This document shows positions 38,963 through 49,382 of a stretch of DNA of 64,000 nucleotides, in pieces. The notes beneath the pieces were generated by a model that saw only the letters and a list, made by a program, of their open reading frames with translations, did no database searches and was not told the origin of the DNA. A program made the translations under genes and the position numbers. The stretch is from G041200185 sp041200185. Its GTDB lineage: Bacteria; Pseudomonadota; Alphaproteobacteria; BNTO01. Each line of letters begins with the position of its first letter. The stretch's first letter is position 1. The stretch covers positions 372,001 through 436,000 of the forward strand of contig CP165730.1 of NCBI GenBank assembly GCA_041200185.1. The letters are read 5' to 3'.

Positions 38963-39488
38963 GTGGGGGCGGCGTGGTTTGCGCCTCTGCGAAAGCAGGA
39001 ATCCTCAGCATCCGTGGGGCTGGTTCTGTCCTAATTACGAGAGGTTCAGAATCGGTGCCGTGGTCTCTGGAGCTCCAGAGGGGACTCGGACCTCTGCACT
39101 TATTGAGAGTAACCTATCTCAAAAGCGAGCTGATTTCGAGATTGCGTCTTAATTCCCGGTACTGTTAGGCCTAAAAACTTGTGATATCAGGAGTTAGCCA
39201 TCGTTGCGATGGTGGGTACCTTAAACTCTTTTCGTGGAATCGCGACAGCATCTAGTAAATGAGAAAACTAGTTAATGAGCTTGGAAGTGACTTCCTATGG
39301 AGAAAAGTACTTTTGACACCTCGGTACGAAACCCATTGCGAAACATCCATACATGTTCGTGAAAAATAACTGTCAATTTTTAGACAAAACTCATCCTGCT
39401 GCTTCCCTGACTAATCTAAAGAAAAATCATGTATTTTAGATTAATGAGAAAAACATTGCTATTTAAAAAGACTTATTCTAAAAATTTA
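38963..39488. other. Degenerate intergenic DNA, left flank of the IS remnant
   Basis: No gene is supported. Parts of 39360-39430 resemble 60640-60715 at roughly two in three positions, so this flank probably belongs to the same decayed element as the transposase remnants. Confidence 0.4.
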
Positions 39489-39905
39489 CTATTGTTTTAA
39501 TTTTCTAAATACGTGCTCGAAAAGGATTTTTGACCTGGAAAGTTTTCTGTTACGATCGCGATCGTCCGAACTCAACACCCTCTCACTCTTTTTCTTTCGA
39601 GGTATCACTGTTTTTCTTGTGAATTTTATTCAATCCCTGACAATACAAGACAGCCAAAATTTTTGGATGTTCTGGTATCGGATCTCTTTTTGTTCGGTCT
39701 TTAACATCGTGAATTAATTCAGAAAAGACCTTGGAAAGGCTGACAGTTCTACGTCGTTTTGTTGAATTCTTATCTCAAATTTTAATGACTATTTCTCTTT
39801 TTACTAAATTACCCTTTATTTTTGATAATTTCTAGGTCTCTGGGTTTGGATTTTCGTTGTATCGATGATCCACTCTTGTACCTCCTCTTCTGAGGTTTTT
39901 CATCC
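39489..39905 (-). pseudogene. IS5-type DDE transposase remnant, copy A
   Basis: Across frames on the minus strand the order is that of an IS5-like transposase. KTSEEEVQEWIIDTTKIQTQ followed by RPRNYQK corresponds to the first catalytic-Asp region. ELIHDVKD and LYCQGLNKIHK correspond to the central region. IPRKKKSERVLSSDDRDRN and SRSKILFEHVFRKLKQ correspond to the C-terminal end, followed by TAG at 39489-39491. At least two frameshifts and several stops interrupt it. N-terminal sequence may extend to about 40110. Plus-strand open frames over this interval are antisense. A diverged second copy lies at 60751-61146. Confidence 0.7.
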
Positions 39906-40139
39906 TTTGTCGGATGTAAAAGTACTGAATAAGCAGAGGCTCGAGATATCGAATATGCTGGTAGACGTTGGAAGTATTGAGGTGAACCAAACATGCCCAC
40001 CCAAACCTTACACAGACCCTGTGGCGATGGGGAAGGGCAACGGTTCGTCCTTGAGGGGGTATTCTGCTGGTCTTTTCGGCGTTCACGCAATGACATCTAT
40101 CCATTTTATAATTTAACAATTATTTGATAAAGGCTCAGC

Positions 40140-40490
40140 GGAGAGGCCTTACAAAATAAATTTTGTGGAAATATCGACAATGATGGTATAGCCATCGGAA
40201 GAATGGGATTTTCATGGGATGACCCTTCTATATCTTATATGGATCACTTTCGCCTATTTTGAGGCGAAGGTTCATAGGTGAGTACAAGTGGGGTTCGCAA
40301 GGAGGTTTGCCGAGGTTTACTGACGAGGAAAAGAAGACTGTGGCCTACCACGACGGGTCTAGACCGAAGCCCGAATTCTTTCTCTGGTCTATGGCTAAGT
40401 TCCCAAGACCGAATTTTAGGAGTAGGACAAGACTTCTCAATATTGACTGGTTACAAAGGATTTACCTAACAATGAAATTAAAAAAATCAA
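40140..40490 (+). pseudogene. Coding-like remnant of an unidentified gene
   Basis: One plus-strand frame (40140-40262) reads GEALQNKFCGNIDNDGIAIG then RMGFSWDDPSISYMDHFRLF to a TGA. A second frame immediately after it reads FIGEYKWGSQGGLPRFTDEE and RPKPEFFLWSMAKFPRP. Both look translated in the past and probably come from one protein split by a frameshift. There is no start signal. The family is not recognised. Confidence 0.35.
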
Positions 40491-40982
40491 ACATTAGTAT
40501 GTGTTAATAAATTCAGAAGTCTCTTTAGTTCTCTTATTATATTATGAAGGGGGTTGTATGAAGCTTAAAAATAATTTCTGCTCAACCAAAAAAATAAATA
40601 AACAAATAATTTTACCTGTCTGAATAATGACTGTTATTAAGAATATTATAAACTGGAGGATTCGAAGATTCGCAAGTTCAGAATTCAAAAGCCAAAACGA
40701 GACGGTTAGGGCCTTTTCGTTTTGTTTTGCAACATATTTGCAACATAATCTGCCGAATGTTTAAAAAATCCGTTTGCTTCCTAGAAGGAAGCTGTAACAT
40801 CCCTTATTTATTCATTTTATATATCAGAAATTTAATACTTATCTTAATGATCCTTTGAAGGAATTAGAAAAAGCCTAATAGTATCAGAAGAATGCAAACT
40901 ACTGGATTTTCCCTTTATATCTTGCAGCGGCAAGCGATTTTTTCTATGGTTTCCCAGTGGGTTTCTGTGCGAGAGTGTTTTT
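40491..40982. other. AT-rich intergenic region upstream of argS
   Basis: A hairpin with arms CAAAACGA and TCGTTTTG near 40690-40730 is followed by TTTGCAACATA repeated twice within 25 bases. The hairpin plus T-rich tail could be a terminator. No gene is supported. The argS promoter must lie near the right end. Confidence 0.35.
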
Positions 40983-42740
40983 ATGTCCCTTCTTCAGCAT
41001 CTACAGTCTCATATACGCAAGGTCGTTGCTGGCATTGCGGAGAGGGAGTTTGGCGTTGACTCGCCTGATGTCTCTAAGGTGCTTGTCGAAGTTCCACAAG
41101 CTGCTCAACACGGGGACGTGTCCACGAATGCTGCCATGGTTATGGCTAAGAGCCTGCACGTCGCACCTCGCGTGTTTGCGCAGAAACTTGCCGAGAATCT
41201 TTCAAGTATGGATCAGGTTTCCTCGGTTGAGGTTGCAGGAGCTGGGTTCGTCAACCTGTCGCTTAAGCCAGAGGTCTGGTCAGAGGAACTACGTACCATC
41301 TTAAAGGACGGCAGATCTTACGCTCAGGCCCATCTCGGTCAAGGAAGGACCATCCATATTGAGTTTGTTTCAGCTAATCCTACGGGGCCTATGCATACTG
41401 GACATGTTCGAAACGCCGTTTATGGCGATGTTTTAGCGTCGCTTTACGAAAAGGTCGGTTATCATGTCTACAGAGAGTACTACGTTAATGATGCAGGTAG
41501 CCAAGTCGATTGCCTTGCTCGGTCCGTTTATCTGCGCTACCTCGAGGCATTGGGACGTCCTTTGCCTCCTGATGCTTTTCAAGGAGACGTTTATCCGGGA
41601 GAGTACCTCATCCCAGTCGGACAGAAATTAGCTCAGCGCGACGGCGAGATATGGGTTCATAAGGGTGAAAAAGAGTGGCTCCCTGAGCTTAAAAAATTCG
41701 CTATCCGGTCTATGATGGACCTAATTCGCCAAGACTTAAAGAATCTTGGTATTACAATGGACTACTATGCTTCTGAGAAGGAGATTGTTGAAGGGGGGAA
41801 GCTTCAGGAGGCCCTTGATATCCTCCGCAACAGAGGAGACGTCTATACGGGCACTCTTGCACCCCCTAAAGGCCAACTCCCAGATGATTGGGAAGAACGT
41901 CCGCAAACGCTTTTCCGCTCTACGAAATATGGTGATGAAATCGACCGCCCTTTACAGAAATCCGACGGTTCATGGACATATTTTGCTGGGGACATTGCCT
42001 ATCATTTGGATAAATTTCAACGAGGTTTCACTCACCTTGTTAACGTTTTGGGTGCCGACCACTGTGGTTACGTTGCGCGTATTAAAGCTGCTGTGACAGC
42101 TGTTACCAACGAACAAGCCACTCTAGATGTGAAGATTTTTCAGATCGTCAATTTCTTTGAAAACGGCGTGCCCGTCAAAATGTCGAAACGAGCCGGCACT
42201 TTCATCACATCAGATGATGTCGTTAAGCGCGTTGGGAAGGATGCTACGCGATTTATGATGCTATCACGCCACCACGGAACGATAATTGATTTTGATTTTG
42301 AGAAAGTACTCGAGCTGTCTCAGGACAACCCCATTTTCTACGTTCAGTACGCCCACGCGCGTATCTGTTCGGTGTACAAGCACGCTCAGACCGTCTTTCC
42401 TGATTTAACGGAGGAAACAGTCCGAGAACTCCCACATTTCAATACCTTGCAAGATGCAGCGGAAATCGACGTTATCCGACTTTTAACAAAATGGCCGCAA
42501 GTAGTCCTGCAGGCTGCAAAAGTGCAAGAACCTCATCGTATACTCAACTATTTGCATGATCTTGCAGGAGCGTTTCATAGCCTCTGGAACTTAGGAAAAG
42601 GGAATTTGCAATTACGTTTCGTCGATCCTAATAATCGTGATACAACCGTCTCAAAGCTCGCCCTGTTAGCTGGGGTTGTCACTATCCTTCGTGATGGACT
42701 AGAATTGGTTGGGGTGGATCCGGTTGAGGAGATGCGTTAG
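40983..42740 (+). CDS. argS: Arginyl-tRNA synthetase
   Basis: ArgS attaches arginine to tRNA-Arg. The class I signatures are present: ANPTGPMHTGH with HTGH at residues 138-141, and KMSKRAG as the KMSKS loop. The N-terminal additional domain (VEVPQAAQHGDVSTNAA) and the C-terminal DALR anticodon-binding domain (YVQYAHARICSVYKHA) are complete. The length of 585 residues is normal. The next gene begins 26 bases later and encodes a SPOR protein, an order common in alphaproteobacteria. Confidence 0.97.
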   Translation: MSLLQHLQSHIRKVVAGIAEREFGVDSPDVSKVLVEVPQAAQHGDVSTNAAMVMAKSLHVAPRVFAQKLAENLSSMDQVSSVEVAGAGFVNLSLKPEVWSEELRTILKDGRSYAQAHLGQGRTIHIEFVSANPTGPMHTGHVRNAVYGDVLASLYEKVGYHVYREYYVNDAGSQVDCLARSVYLRYLEALGRPLPPDAFQGDVYPGEYLIPVGQKLAQRDGEIWVHKGEKEWLPELKKFAIRSMMDLIRQDLKNLGITMDYYASEKEIVEGGKLQEALDILRNRGDVYTGTLAPPKGQLPDDWEERPQTLFRSTKYGDEIDRPLQKSDGSWTYFAGDIAYHLDKFQRGFTHLVNVLGADHCGYVARIKAAVTAVTNEQATLDVKIFQIVNFFENGVPVKMSKRAGTFITSDDVVKRVGKDATRFMMLSRHHGTIIDFDFEKVLELSQDNPIFYVQYAHARICSVYKHAQTVFPDLTEETVRELPHFNTLQDAAEIDVIRLLTKWPQVVLQAAKVQEPHRILNYLHDLAGAFHSLWNLGKGNLQLRFVDPNNRDTTVSKLALLAGVVTILRDGLELVGVDPVEEMR

Positions 42741-42766
42741 CTCGCAATGAGCGATGCTATCGGACG

Positions 42767-44503
42767 ATGAAGTGGTTTCGAAGGAATCAAAAGGCTAAGA
42801 ATCAGACATTCATCTTGGACTATGACGATAGCCGTGATCCCTGGGATTCCCCAACAGTTCACTTTTTTCGCGATAAGAAGGCTCGTAAGGGTTCTAGTGC
42901 TGAGAGTTATACTTCTATGGAAAGGCAGAATCCCTTCTGGGCAAAAGAGCCGTCCAAGCTTTCCATTCCGCGTCTCAATGCCGCTTCTCAGAAATACAAG
43001 CGTCCGGACCCTCAGTGTGGATCCGTTGTTATTTCGCCAGATCAGCGCCTTTACGATGTTTCACCTGAGGATTTCCGTCCACAGGTACCAGCAGGGGAGT
43101 CAGTCCCATTATCTCGAGATCCAAGACTAGGTACGCCTAGACCCCAAACCTACGATGATGTTCGTTTTGTAAGTCGTTCTCAACTCGCCCCTTCTCGGGC
43201 GAGTTCTGACCAGGATCTGCCTAAAACTCGACGAGTCTTTGTCGACAACCCACAAGTCAACCAACAGAGTCATCTATCTTCGTATCCACCAGATGGTGTT
43301 AATGAGAAATCGAAAGATTCTTTCGAGAATCCCTCAGCATTCTCTCGTCAGGAGGGAGGAACTCCTGGCACTTCTACCTACGAAGACAGGGAACATTATG
43401 CTGCTTCTCAACCTTCGGTCTCACGTGGAGGACGCCAAGAGGGGCCCTTTCAGCAGGGTAGAGATGAGTACTCTGGACAGATACAGCAAGGAACAGCTCC
43501 GGGGGCCGGTGACGAGATTTCTCGTTCGCAGAGAATGAAAAAAACTTTTATTAATTCGAAAAAGCTAAATGTTATATTAAAAATAGGGTCCGTTTTTTTC
43601 TTTCTTTTTCTTGTTCTGTTTTTACTATTTACTTTTTCACAACGTTCTAGGTCCCCCCTTCTTGAGGAAGAATTGCTCGAAATTCCTTCCCCAGAACACA
43701 TTAAGGTTCGTCCCCCTGAGCCCAATAAATCTCTCATTCCTTACCAGGACGAGCTGATCTACGGTCAGATTGAGGAAACACCTGAAACAGTTGGAAACGC
43801 AGGAGAGGGAGAAAGGCTCCTGCCTTCTTCCGACTTTCCTCCTGAAATTCAAGATGAAGCCGAGGTAGTATCCACGAACCATGTGGAGGATGAATATCTC
43901 GATGTTGACGACGTCCCTGCTTCACCAAAGTCATCAAACAATCTATCCGCAACGGAAGATGATACCTCTACCGCCCAGAAAACGCAGGATAAGATGGAGC
44001 AGTTTCTTCGAAGTTTTGACGAAAACTCTACACCCAAGCCTCCTACAGCAAGACAATTTTCTTCGAATTCTGCAAAAATTTCACAAAAAGCCTCTCAACC
44101 TCGTGTATCCAAGAGCTCGGCGCCCGTACCACTACAGAAAGCGAATGAGTCACGTCCACAACCTGTGGTGTCCAACAAGGGGGCGCCGACTCCTGCTAAG
44201 AGTTCTTCACGTTCTCAGCCACCTATCAAAAAATCTCCAGAGAAAAATCCCGTCCACAAAACATCGGATCCTGTGTATCTCCAATTGGGCACTCTCCCTT
44301 CCATCGACACAGCACGGACTGAAGCACGACGTTTAGCCGCGAAATACAGCATTTTTACCCCTTACCAAATGCGTGTTCAATCTTTTAAATCCGTAACTGG
44401 CAAAACTGTCTACAGGATTCTTTTAGGCCCCATTCCTTCTGCTGAAAAAGCACGCAGTCTTCTTCGTCAGACTGGAGGCCGTTTCTACTTACTTCCCCAA
44501 TAA
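42767..44503 (+). CDS. SPOR-domain cell-division/peptidoglycan-binding protein
   Basis: The protein has a long low-complexity cytoplasmic part, one membrane helix (LKIGSVFFFLFLVLFLLFTF) around residues 268-287, a Pro/Ser/Glu-rich periplasmic linker and a C-terminal SPOR domain (VYLQLGTLPSIDTARTEA to RILLGPIPSAEKARSLL). SPOR domains bind denuded glycan strands at the division septum. Alphaproteobacterial argS operons often place such a gene directly after argS, sometimes followed by nagZ and scpAB; those are absent here. The start lacks a clear Shine-Dalgarno and may be coupled to argS translation. Confidence 0.85.
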   Translation: MKWFRRNQKAKNQTFILDYDDSRDPWDSPTVHFFRDKKARKGSSAESYTSMERQNPFWAKEPSKLSIPRLNAASQKYKRPDPQCGSVVISPDQRLYDVSPEDFRPQVPAGESVPLSRDPRLGTPRPQTYDDVRFVSRSQLAPSRASSDQDLPKTRRVFVDNPQVNQQSHLSSYPPDGVNEKSKDSFENPSAFSRQEGGTPGTSTYEDREHYAASQPSVSRGGRQEGPFQQGRDEYSGQIQQGTAPGAGDEISRSQRMKKTFINSKKLNVILKIGSVFFFLFLVLFLLFTFSQRSRSPLLEEELLEIPSPEHIKVRPPEPNKSLIPYQDELIYGQIEETPETVGNAGEGERLLPSSDFPPEIQDEAEVVSTNHVEDEYLDVDDVPASPKSSNNLSATEDDTSTAQKTQDKMEQFLRSFDENSTPKPPTARQFSSNSAKISQKASQPRVSKSSAPVPLQKANESRPQPVVSNKGAPTPAKSSSRSQPPIKKSPEKNPVHKTSDPVYLQLGTLPSIDTARTEARRLAAKYSIFTPYQMRVQSFKSVTGKTVYRILLGPIPSAEKARSLLRQTGGRFYLLPQ

Positions 44504-44629
44504 TATCGCAAGACAGCGCTTCGTTTAGAGTCTTTCGGTATCACTATTATTTTTATCTTTTTTTCTATCGTTTTGTTTCTTGTTAAGACTTCTTCAAAAC
44601 TCATTTTTTAAAATGGATATAAGGTTATC

Positions 44630-46156
44630 TTGGTGACAGTGCATTTCGTGCTCAGCAAATTATCCACCATCGCCTTTCGAGGTATCGATGCTGTCGACAT
44701 TTCCGTCGAGGTGCAAATTGCGAGCGGATTACCCACCTTCGTTATCGTTGGACTTCCGGATAAATCCATTGCTGAGTCTAAAGAGCGTATTCGGGCCAGC
44801 TTTTCACATATCGGCCTAAGCCTTCCTCCACGGAGAATTATTGTCAACCTTGCGCCTTCCGATCTTCAAAAAGAAGGAGCACATTACGATCTTCCTATTG
44901 CCCTTGGTATCCTCTCCGCCATCGGTGTTTTTGATGCGACGCAATTGCAAGAATATATCATCCTCGGAAGTTTAAGTTTGGACGCTAAAATTGCTCCAGT
45001 AGCGGGAATTCTACCTGCAGCTATACGGGCTTCCTCGACCCAACGCGGCCTCATTTGTCCTTACGCCAACCAAAACGAAGCTCTTTGGGCTGGCAAAGAC
45101 CTGCGTCTGCTGGCTGCGCCAGATCTATTGGCTCTTGTTAACCACTTCAAGGGAACGGATTTTCTTCCTGTTCCTCAACTTCCGTCCATTGATACAACCG
45201 CCCTTTCAGCGTCGAAAAATTTTGGTGATATGGCCGATGTTAAAGGGCAGGCCGTTCTTAAACGTGTTTTCGAAATTGCAGCTGTTGGGCGTCATAACGT
45301 TCTTATGCTAGGCCCTCCAGGGGCTGGAAAGTCAATGATGGCGCAAAGAATGGTTAGCATTCTTCCGCGTCTCTCTGCCGAAGAAAGCATTGAAACCACA
45401 ATGATCTACAGCTTAGCTGGTATGCTACCAGAGCAGGGTCTTGTTGCTCAGCGTCCTTATCGAGCTCCTCACCATTCAGCATCATTAGTATCCCTTGTAG
45501 GAGGTGGTCTACGAGCAAAACCAGGCGAGATTTCACTTGCTCATAACGGCGTTTTGTTTCTCGATGAGCTTCCTGAATTTTCCAGGCCTACTCTTGAAGC
45601 GCTAAGGCAACCTCTCGAGAACCACACGGTAACTATCGCACGGGCCAATCAGCACGTGACTTACCCCGCCAACATTCAACTTATCGCAGCAATGAATCCC
45701 TGCCGCTGCGGTTACTTTGGACAGGCCGGCCACGAGTGTGCGAGGGCCCCGCGATGTGCTGAGAATTATCAATCTAAAATTTCGGGTCCTCTTTTAGACC
45801 GTTTTGATTTGCGTATTTATGTACCTCCTGTTCCTGTAGAAGATTTTTTGCCGGCAGCTACCCGTCCCGCCGAATCTTCTGAGGCGATTCGTTCACGCGT
45901 TGAGGCTGCTGTCAGCTTCCGCAAGCAACGTCTAGATTCGACACATGATGATATTGGCCCGCTAGGTGAAGAGGTTCAAGCTTGCCTTCGCCACATTACT
46001 TCCACTAAAAATTTATCGGCACGCGGATATACTCGTCTTCTTTCTGTTTCGCGCAGTCTCGCCGACCTAGAGGCTTCGCCAAACGTACAAAAACACCACA
46101 TACAGGAAGCCATCCATTACCGCCTCTCGGCTGCACAAAATTTCACAGGACAGTAA
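44630..46156 (+). CDS. comM: YifB/ComM-family Mg-chelatase-like AAA+ ATPase
   Basis: ComM is a hexameric helicase that promotes branch migration during natural transformation; in many bacteria the YifB role is unproved. The N-terminal ChlI-like domain (VEVQIASGLPTFVIVGLPDK) is followed by AAA+ motifs: Walker A GPPGAGKS, Walker B NGVLFLDELPEF, and the zinc-like cluster AMNPCRCGYFG with Cys further on. The C-terminal Mg-chelatase domain contains RGYTRLLSVSRSLADL. The length of 508 residues is normal. TTG at 44630 and GTG at 44633 are both possible starts after AAGG. ruvB follows after 63 bases. Confidence 0.92.
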   Translation: MVTVHFVLSKLSTIAFRGIDAVDISVEVQIASGLPTFVIVGLPDKSIAESKERIRASFSHIGLSLPPRRIIVNLAPSDLQKEGAHYDLPIALGILSAIGVFDATQLQEYIILGSLSLDAKIAPVAGILPAAIRASSTQRGLICPYANQNEALWAGKDLRLLAAPDLLALVNHFKGTDFLPVPQLPSIDTTALSASKNFGDMADVKGQAVLKRVFEIAAVGRHNVLMLGPPGAGKSMMAQRMVSILPRLSAEESIETTMIYSLAGMLPEQGLVAQRPYRAPHHSASLVSLVGGGLRAKPGEISLAHNGVLFLDELPEFSRPTLEALRQPLENHTVTIARANQHVTYPANIQLIAAMNPCRCGYFGQAGHECARAPRCAENYQSKISGPLLDRFDLRIYVPPVPVEDFLPAATRPAESSEAIRSRVEAAVSFRKQRLDSTHDDIGPLGEEVQACLRHITSTKNLSARGYTRLLSVSRSLADLEASPNVQKHHIQEAIHYRLSAAQNFTGQ

Positions 46157-46219
46157 GGTTTGTTTGGGTTAATTTTCTGGTAGAATCACCCTGCAAGCGA
46201 AAGAAGGAGGCGAGGGAAG

Positions 46220-47263
46220 ATGTCACATGGCGGCATCGTCAGCCAAGCGTGTCTGTCGGAAAGTGAAGAGCGCTTTGAAACTTCTTTGCGTCCTCAAAAT
46301 CTCTCGGAGTTTACTGGACAGAAAGCCGTTGTTGATAATCTTGGCGTTTTCATCCAAGCGGCCAAGCGGCGCCGGGAAGCTCTTGATCACGTCTTGCTCT
46401 TTGGGCCACCAGGCCTTGGCAAAACAACCTTGGCACAAATTGTCGCCCATGAAATGCAGGTAGATTTTCGTGCAACGTCAGGGCCTATTCTCGCCAAGGC
46501 GGGGGATCTTGCAGCTATTTTGACAAACCTCACACCAAAGAGCGTCTTTTTCATTGACGAAATTCACCGGCTTAACCCATCCGTTGAAGAAACTCTTTAC
46601 GCTGCCATGGAGGATTTTAAGATCGACATCATGATCGGTGAGGGGCCTGCCGCTCGGGCTCTTCGGTTGGATCTTCCTCGTTTTACTCTCATTGGCGCAA
46701 CAACACGTTCAGGACTCTTAGCACAACCACTTCGCGAGAGATTCGGTATTCCACTTCGTCTACAGTTCTATACTGTTGAGGACTTAACACATATTGTAAA
46801 GCGGGCCGCTAAACTCCTGAATGTTACTGTTGAAGAATCAGCTGCTGAGGAGATTGCGAAGAGATCCCGTGGGACGCCGCGCATATCGGGACGCCTTCTG
46901 AGGCGCGTTCGAGATTTCGCCTGCTTATCTCACGGCCAAGGAGTCATCACTCAGGACATCGCCGTTCACGCTCTCGAAAGGCTCGAGGTGGATCCGGCTG
47001 GCTTAGACGCACAGGATATAAAATACTTAAAAATTCTAGCGGAGTATTACAATGGGGGCCCTGCAGGAGTCGAAACATTGGCTGCCGCTATGGCAGAAGA
47101 TCGTGGAACTCTTGAGGATATGATTGAGCCATACCTTTTGCAACAAGGATTCGTTCAGCGCACAGCTCGTGGGAGAATGTTAACTAATTTGTCTTACAAT
47201 CATCTTCAGATGTCGGGTTCAGATCAAAGTAGAGGCCATGGGAGTAACGAAAATCGGAAATAG
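46220..47263 (+). CDS. ruvB: Holliday junction branch-migration ATPase RuvB
   Basis: RuvB drives branch migration at Holliday junctions with RuvA. The 347-residue protein has the opening [19 protein letters not shown], Walker [12 protein letters not shown], Walker B FIDEIHRL, sensor GATTRSGLL and arginine finger PLRERFGI, plus a C-terminal winged helix ([20 protein letters not shown]). The ATG follows a purine-rich GAGGCGAGGGAAG. ruvA and ruvC are not adjacent here; the usual ruvCAB cluster is broken up. It overlaps the alr start by 26 bases. Confidence 0.97.
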   Translation: MSHGGIVSQACLSESEERFETSLRPQNLSEFTGQKAVVDNLGVFIQAAKRRREALDHVLLFGPPGLGKTTLAQIVAHEMQVDFRATSGPILAKAGDLAAILTNLTPKSVFFIDEIHRLNPSVEETLYAAMEDFKIDIMIGEGPAARALRLDLPRFTLIGATTRSGLLAQPLRERFGIPLRLQFYTVEDLTHIVKRAAKLLNVTVEESAAEEIAKRSRGTPRISGRLLRRVRDFACLSHGQGVITQDIAVHALERLEVDPAGLDAQDIKYLKILAEYYNGGPAGVETLAAAMAEDRGTLEDMIEPYLLQQGFVQRTARGRMLTNLSYNHLQMSGSDQSRGHGSNENRK

Positions 47264-48422
47264 ATTCATGGATATATATCGACCATTATCTCAGCGTAAG
47301 GAATGCAGGCCCTACTCTTGGGTGGATATTAATCTCAAAAAAGTTCAAAGCAACTACATACAGTGGAAAACTCTTGTCGAGCCGTCCATTTGTTCAGCTG
47401 TTCTTAAAGCCAATGCTTACGGTTTAGGAGCTATTCCTGTTGGTCAAGCGCTACTAGCTGCTGGTTGCCGGCATTTTTTTGTGGCCTATCTCGACGAGGC
47501 TATAGCATTTTATGAGGGGTTAAAGGAGCTGGGGGCGTCACCTTCGTCCGTTCCAGACTCCTCACATTATCGCCTTTTTATCCTCGACGGACCCCTTACT
47601 CCGGAAGCTCATGATGTCATTGAACACTACCGTTTTATCCCTGTACTCAACACGCTGGAGAATGCTATCGAGCTTAACGCTTACGCAAAACAGCACAGTC
47701 AAAAGCTTCCCGCTGTTATGCACTTTGACACAGGACTGCGTCGTTTGGGGCTACCTACGGAAGATGTAGCAACCTTCAAAGAGATGTATGTTCAAGGCAG
47801 TTTTCCTGCGATCGATTGGATCTTTTTTATGAGTCATGCTGCTGCATCATCAATTCCTGAACATGCAGCCAATACTTTTCAACTCAACGCTGTTCAACGC
47901 CTTCGCGAAGACTTCTCAAATATTCCTTTTTCTTATGCTGACTCGGAGGCGGTATTACTTGGGAGAAAGACCCACTGCGATATGGTTCGGGTAGGCATAG
48001 GCCTTTATGGTGTCCATCCTTTTCTTCCGGGTCTTCAAAATTGCATATCTATTTTTAGCACGATTCTCCAGATTCAAGACGTTCCGGCTGGCCAGGGTAT
48101 TGGATACGATTGGTGCTACTCGACGACATCGCCGCGTCGAATCGCCACGTTGGCGTGCGGATATGCTGATGGCATTACGCATCAAAAACCTGACCGCGAT
48201 TTGTACTTTTATCTCCACGGTCATAAGGTTCCTGTTCTGGGGCGAGTTTCTATGGATCTGTGCGTCATTGACGTCACGGATGTTCCTGATACGAAGGTGG
48301 GGGATACTGTGGAAATCATCGGAGATCACGCTTCTATTGCTGACTACGCTGCCGCTAACGGTATTCCTGACCACCGCGTCCTGACAGGTTTGGGCGACAG
48401 ACTATGGAGATTTTTCTCGTAA
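47238..48422 (+). CDS. alr: Alanine racemase
   Basis: Alr interconverts L- and D-alanine using pyridoxal phosphate and supplies D-alanine for peptidoglycan. The PLP lysine motif [12 protein letters not shown], the catalytic-Tyr region GIGYDWCY, and the substrate-site [13 protein letters not shown] are all intact. The length of 394 residues includes an N-terminal extension; the ATG at 47268 after the ruvB stop is an alternative start. The overlap with ruvB suggests coupled translation. A functional alr indicates the organism still makes a wall. Confidence 0.94.
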   Translation: MGVTKIGNRFMDIYRPLSQRKECRPYSWVDINLKKVQSNYIQWKTLVEPSICSAVLKANAYGLGAIPVGQALLAAGCRHFFVAYLDEAIAFYEGLKELGASPSSVPDSSHYRLFILDGPLTPEAHDVIEHYRFIPVLNTLENAIELNAYAKQHSQKLPAVMHFDTGLRRLGLPTEDVATFKEMYVQGSFPAIDWIFFMSHAAASSIPEHAANTFQLNAVQRLREDFSNIPFSYADSEAVLLGRKTHCDMVRVGIGLYGVHPFLPGLQNCISIFSTILQIQDVPAGQGIGYDWCYSTTSPRRIATLACGYADGITHQKPDRDLYFYLHGHKVPVLGRVSMDLCVIDVTDVPDTKVGDTVEIIGDHASIADYAAANGIPDHRVLTGLGDRLWRFFS

Positions 48423-48586
48423 TCGCCCCAAGTGAACCTCTATTGGGCGGAGGCCGCTCTTTCGGGAGTTTTATGAAAAATGCTAGAATGGCTCCCGGTA
48501 AAGTTTGGGATCTCACTGATCTCCGGAGGACTTGCAGGGTTGAGGGGGAGCGGTGCCGGTCTTGCAGTTATGAAGGAAGATAGAAA

Positions 48587-49360
48587 TTGAACGCGCTAGC
48601 TATCATAGGAAGAGGAACGCTCGGATTTTGTCGTGCTTGTGGACGTTGCGTCCTTTTTCTATCGCAGACTTTTCGCAAGGGCCTATTCCCCCCCTACTAT
48701 GGTGCGCAAATAGGTCAGCAAATGATTCAAGTCGGGTTCCTCTCTCTTCCCGTTATTGGCCTCACAGCTGCTTTCACCGGCGCGGTCCTTGCTTTGCAGA
48801 GTTACACGGGTTTTTCGCGTTTTTCGGCTCAGAGCGCGCTTCCCACCCTTGTCGTCTTATGCATGACTCGTGAGTTGGGACCTGTTATTGCTGGTCTAAT
48901 GTTTGCAGGGCGTGTTGGAGCCACGATGGCAGCTGAGATTGGAACAATGAAGGTAACGGAACAAATCGACGCTCTTCAAACACTTTCAACGTGCAGCTAT
49001 AAATATCTGTACTGGCCGCGTATTCTTGCAGGTTTAACAACGCTTCCGTTGCTCGTTTTTATTGCCGATATTTTAGGTGTACTTGGCGGTTATTTGGTGG
49101 CTGTTTACCAACTTGATTTTAGCGGGGCACAGTATCTTAAAATGACGCGGGAATTCCTCACGGCAGGTGACGTGATCTCAGGTCTCATCAAGTCTGCCTT
49201 TTTCGGTGTTAGTACGGCTCTGATGGGTTGCTACTATGGAGCTAGGTCCACTGGAGGCGCTGCCGGTGTCGGCCGGACAACAATGAACGCTGTCGTTTCT
49301 TCTTCGATTGCGATTCTTTGTTTGGATTATATTCTAACGACAGTTTTATTTCACAAGTAG
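48587..49360 (+). CDS. mlaE: MlaE-type ABC transporter permease
   Basis: MlaE is the membrane subunit of the transporter that moves phospholipids between the envelope membranes to keep outer-membrane asymmetry. The family core is clear: TGAVLALQSYTGFSRF, TRELGPVIAGLMFAGRVGA, AAEIGTMKVTEQIDAL. The length of 257 residues and five or so helices fit. The start is a TTG about nine bases after GGAAG. mlaF follows after 22 bases. mlaD, mlaC and mlaB are not adjacent. Confidence 0.93.
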   Translation: MNALAIIGRGTLGFCRACGRCVLFLSQTFRKGLFPPYYGAQIGQQMIQVGFLSLPVIGLTAAFTGAVLALQSYTGFSRFSAQSALPTLVVLCMTRELGPVIAGLMFAGRVGATMAAEIGTMKVTEQIDALQTLSTCSYKYLYWPRILAGLTTLPLLVFIADILGVLGGYLVAVYQLDFSGAQYLKMTREFLTAGDVISGLIKSAFFGVSTALMGCYYGARSTGGAAGVGRTTMNAVVSSSIAILCLDYILTTVLFHK

Positions 49361-49382
49361 TATTGTTTAAAGGAAAAAATGC

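Noticed and set aside
39865..40116. Plus-strand open frame of 83 codons with fairly protein-like text
   Set aside because: It is antisense to the transposase remnant, whose minus-strand motifs match a known family better, and it has no ribosome-binding site.
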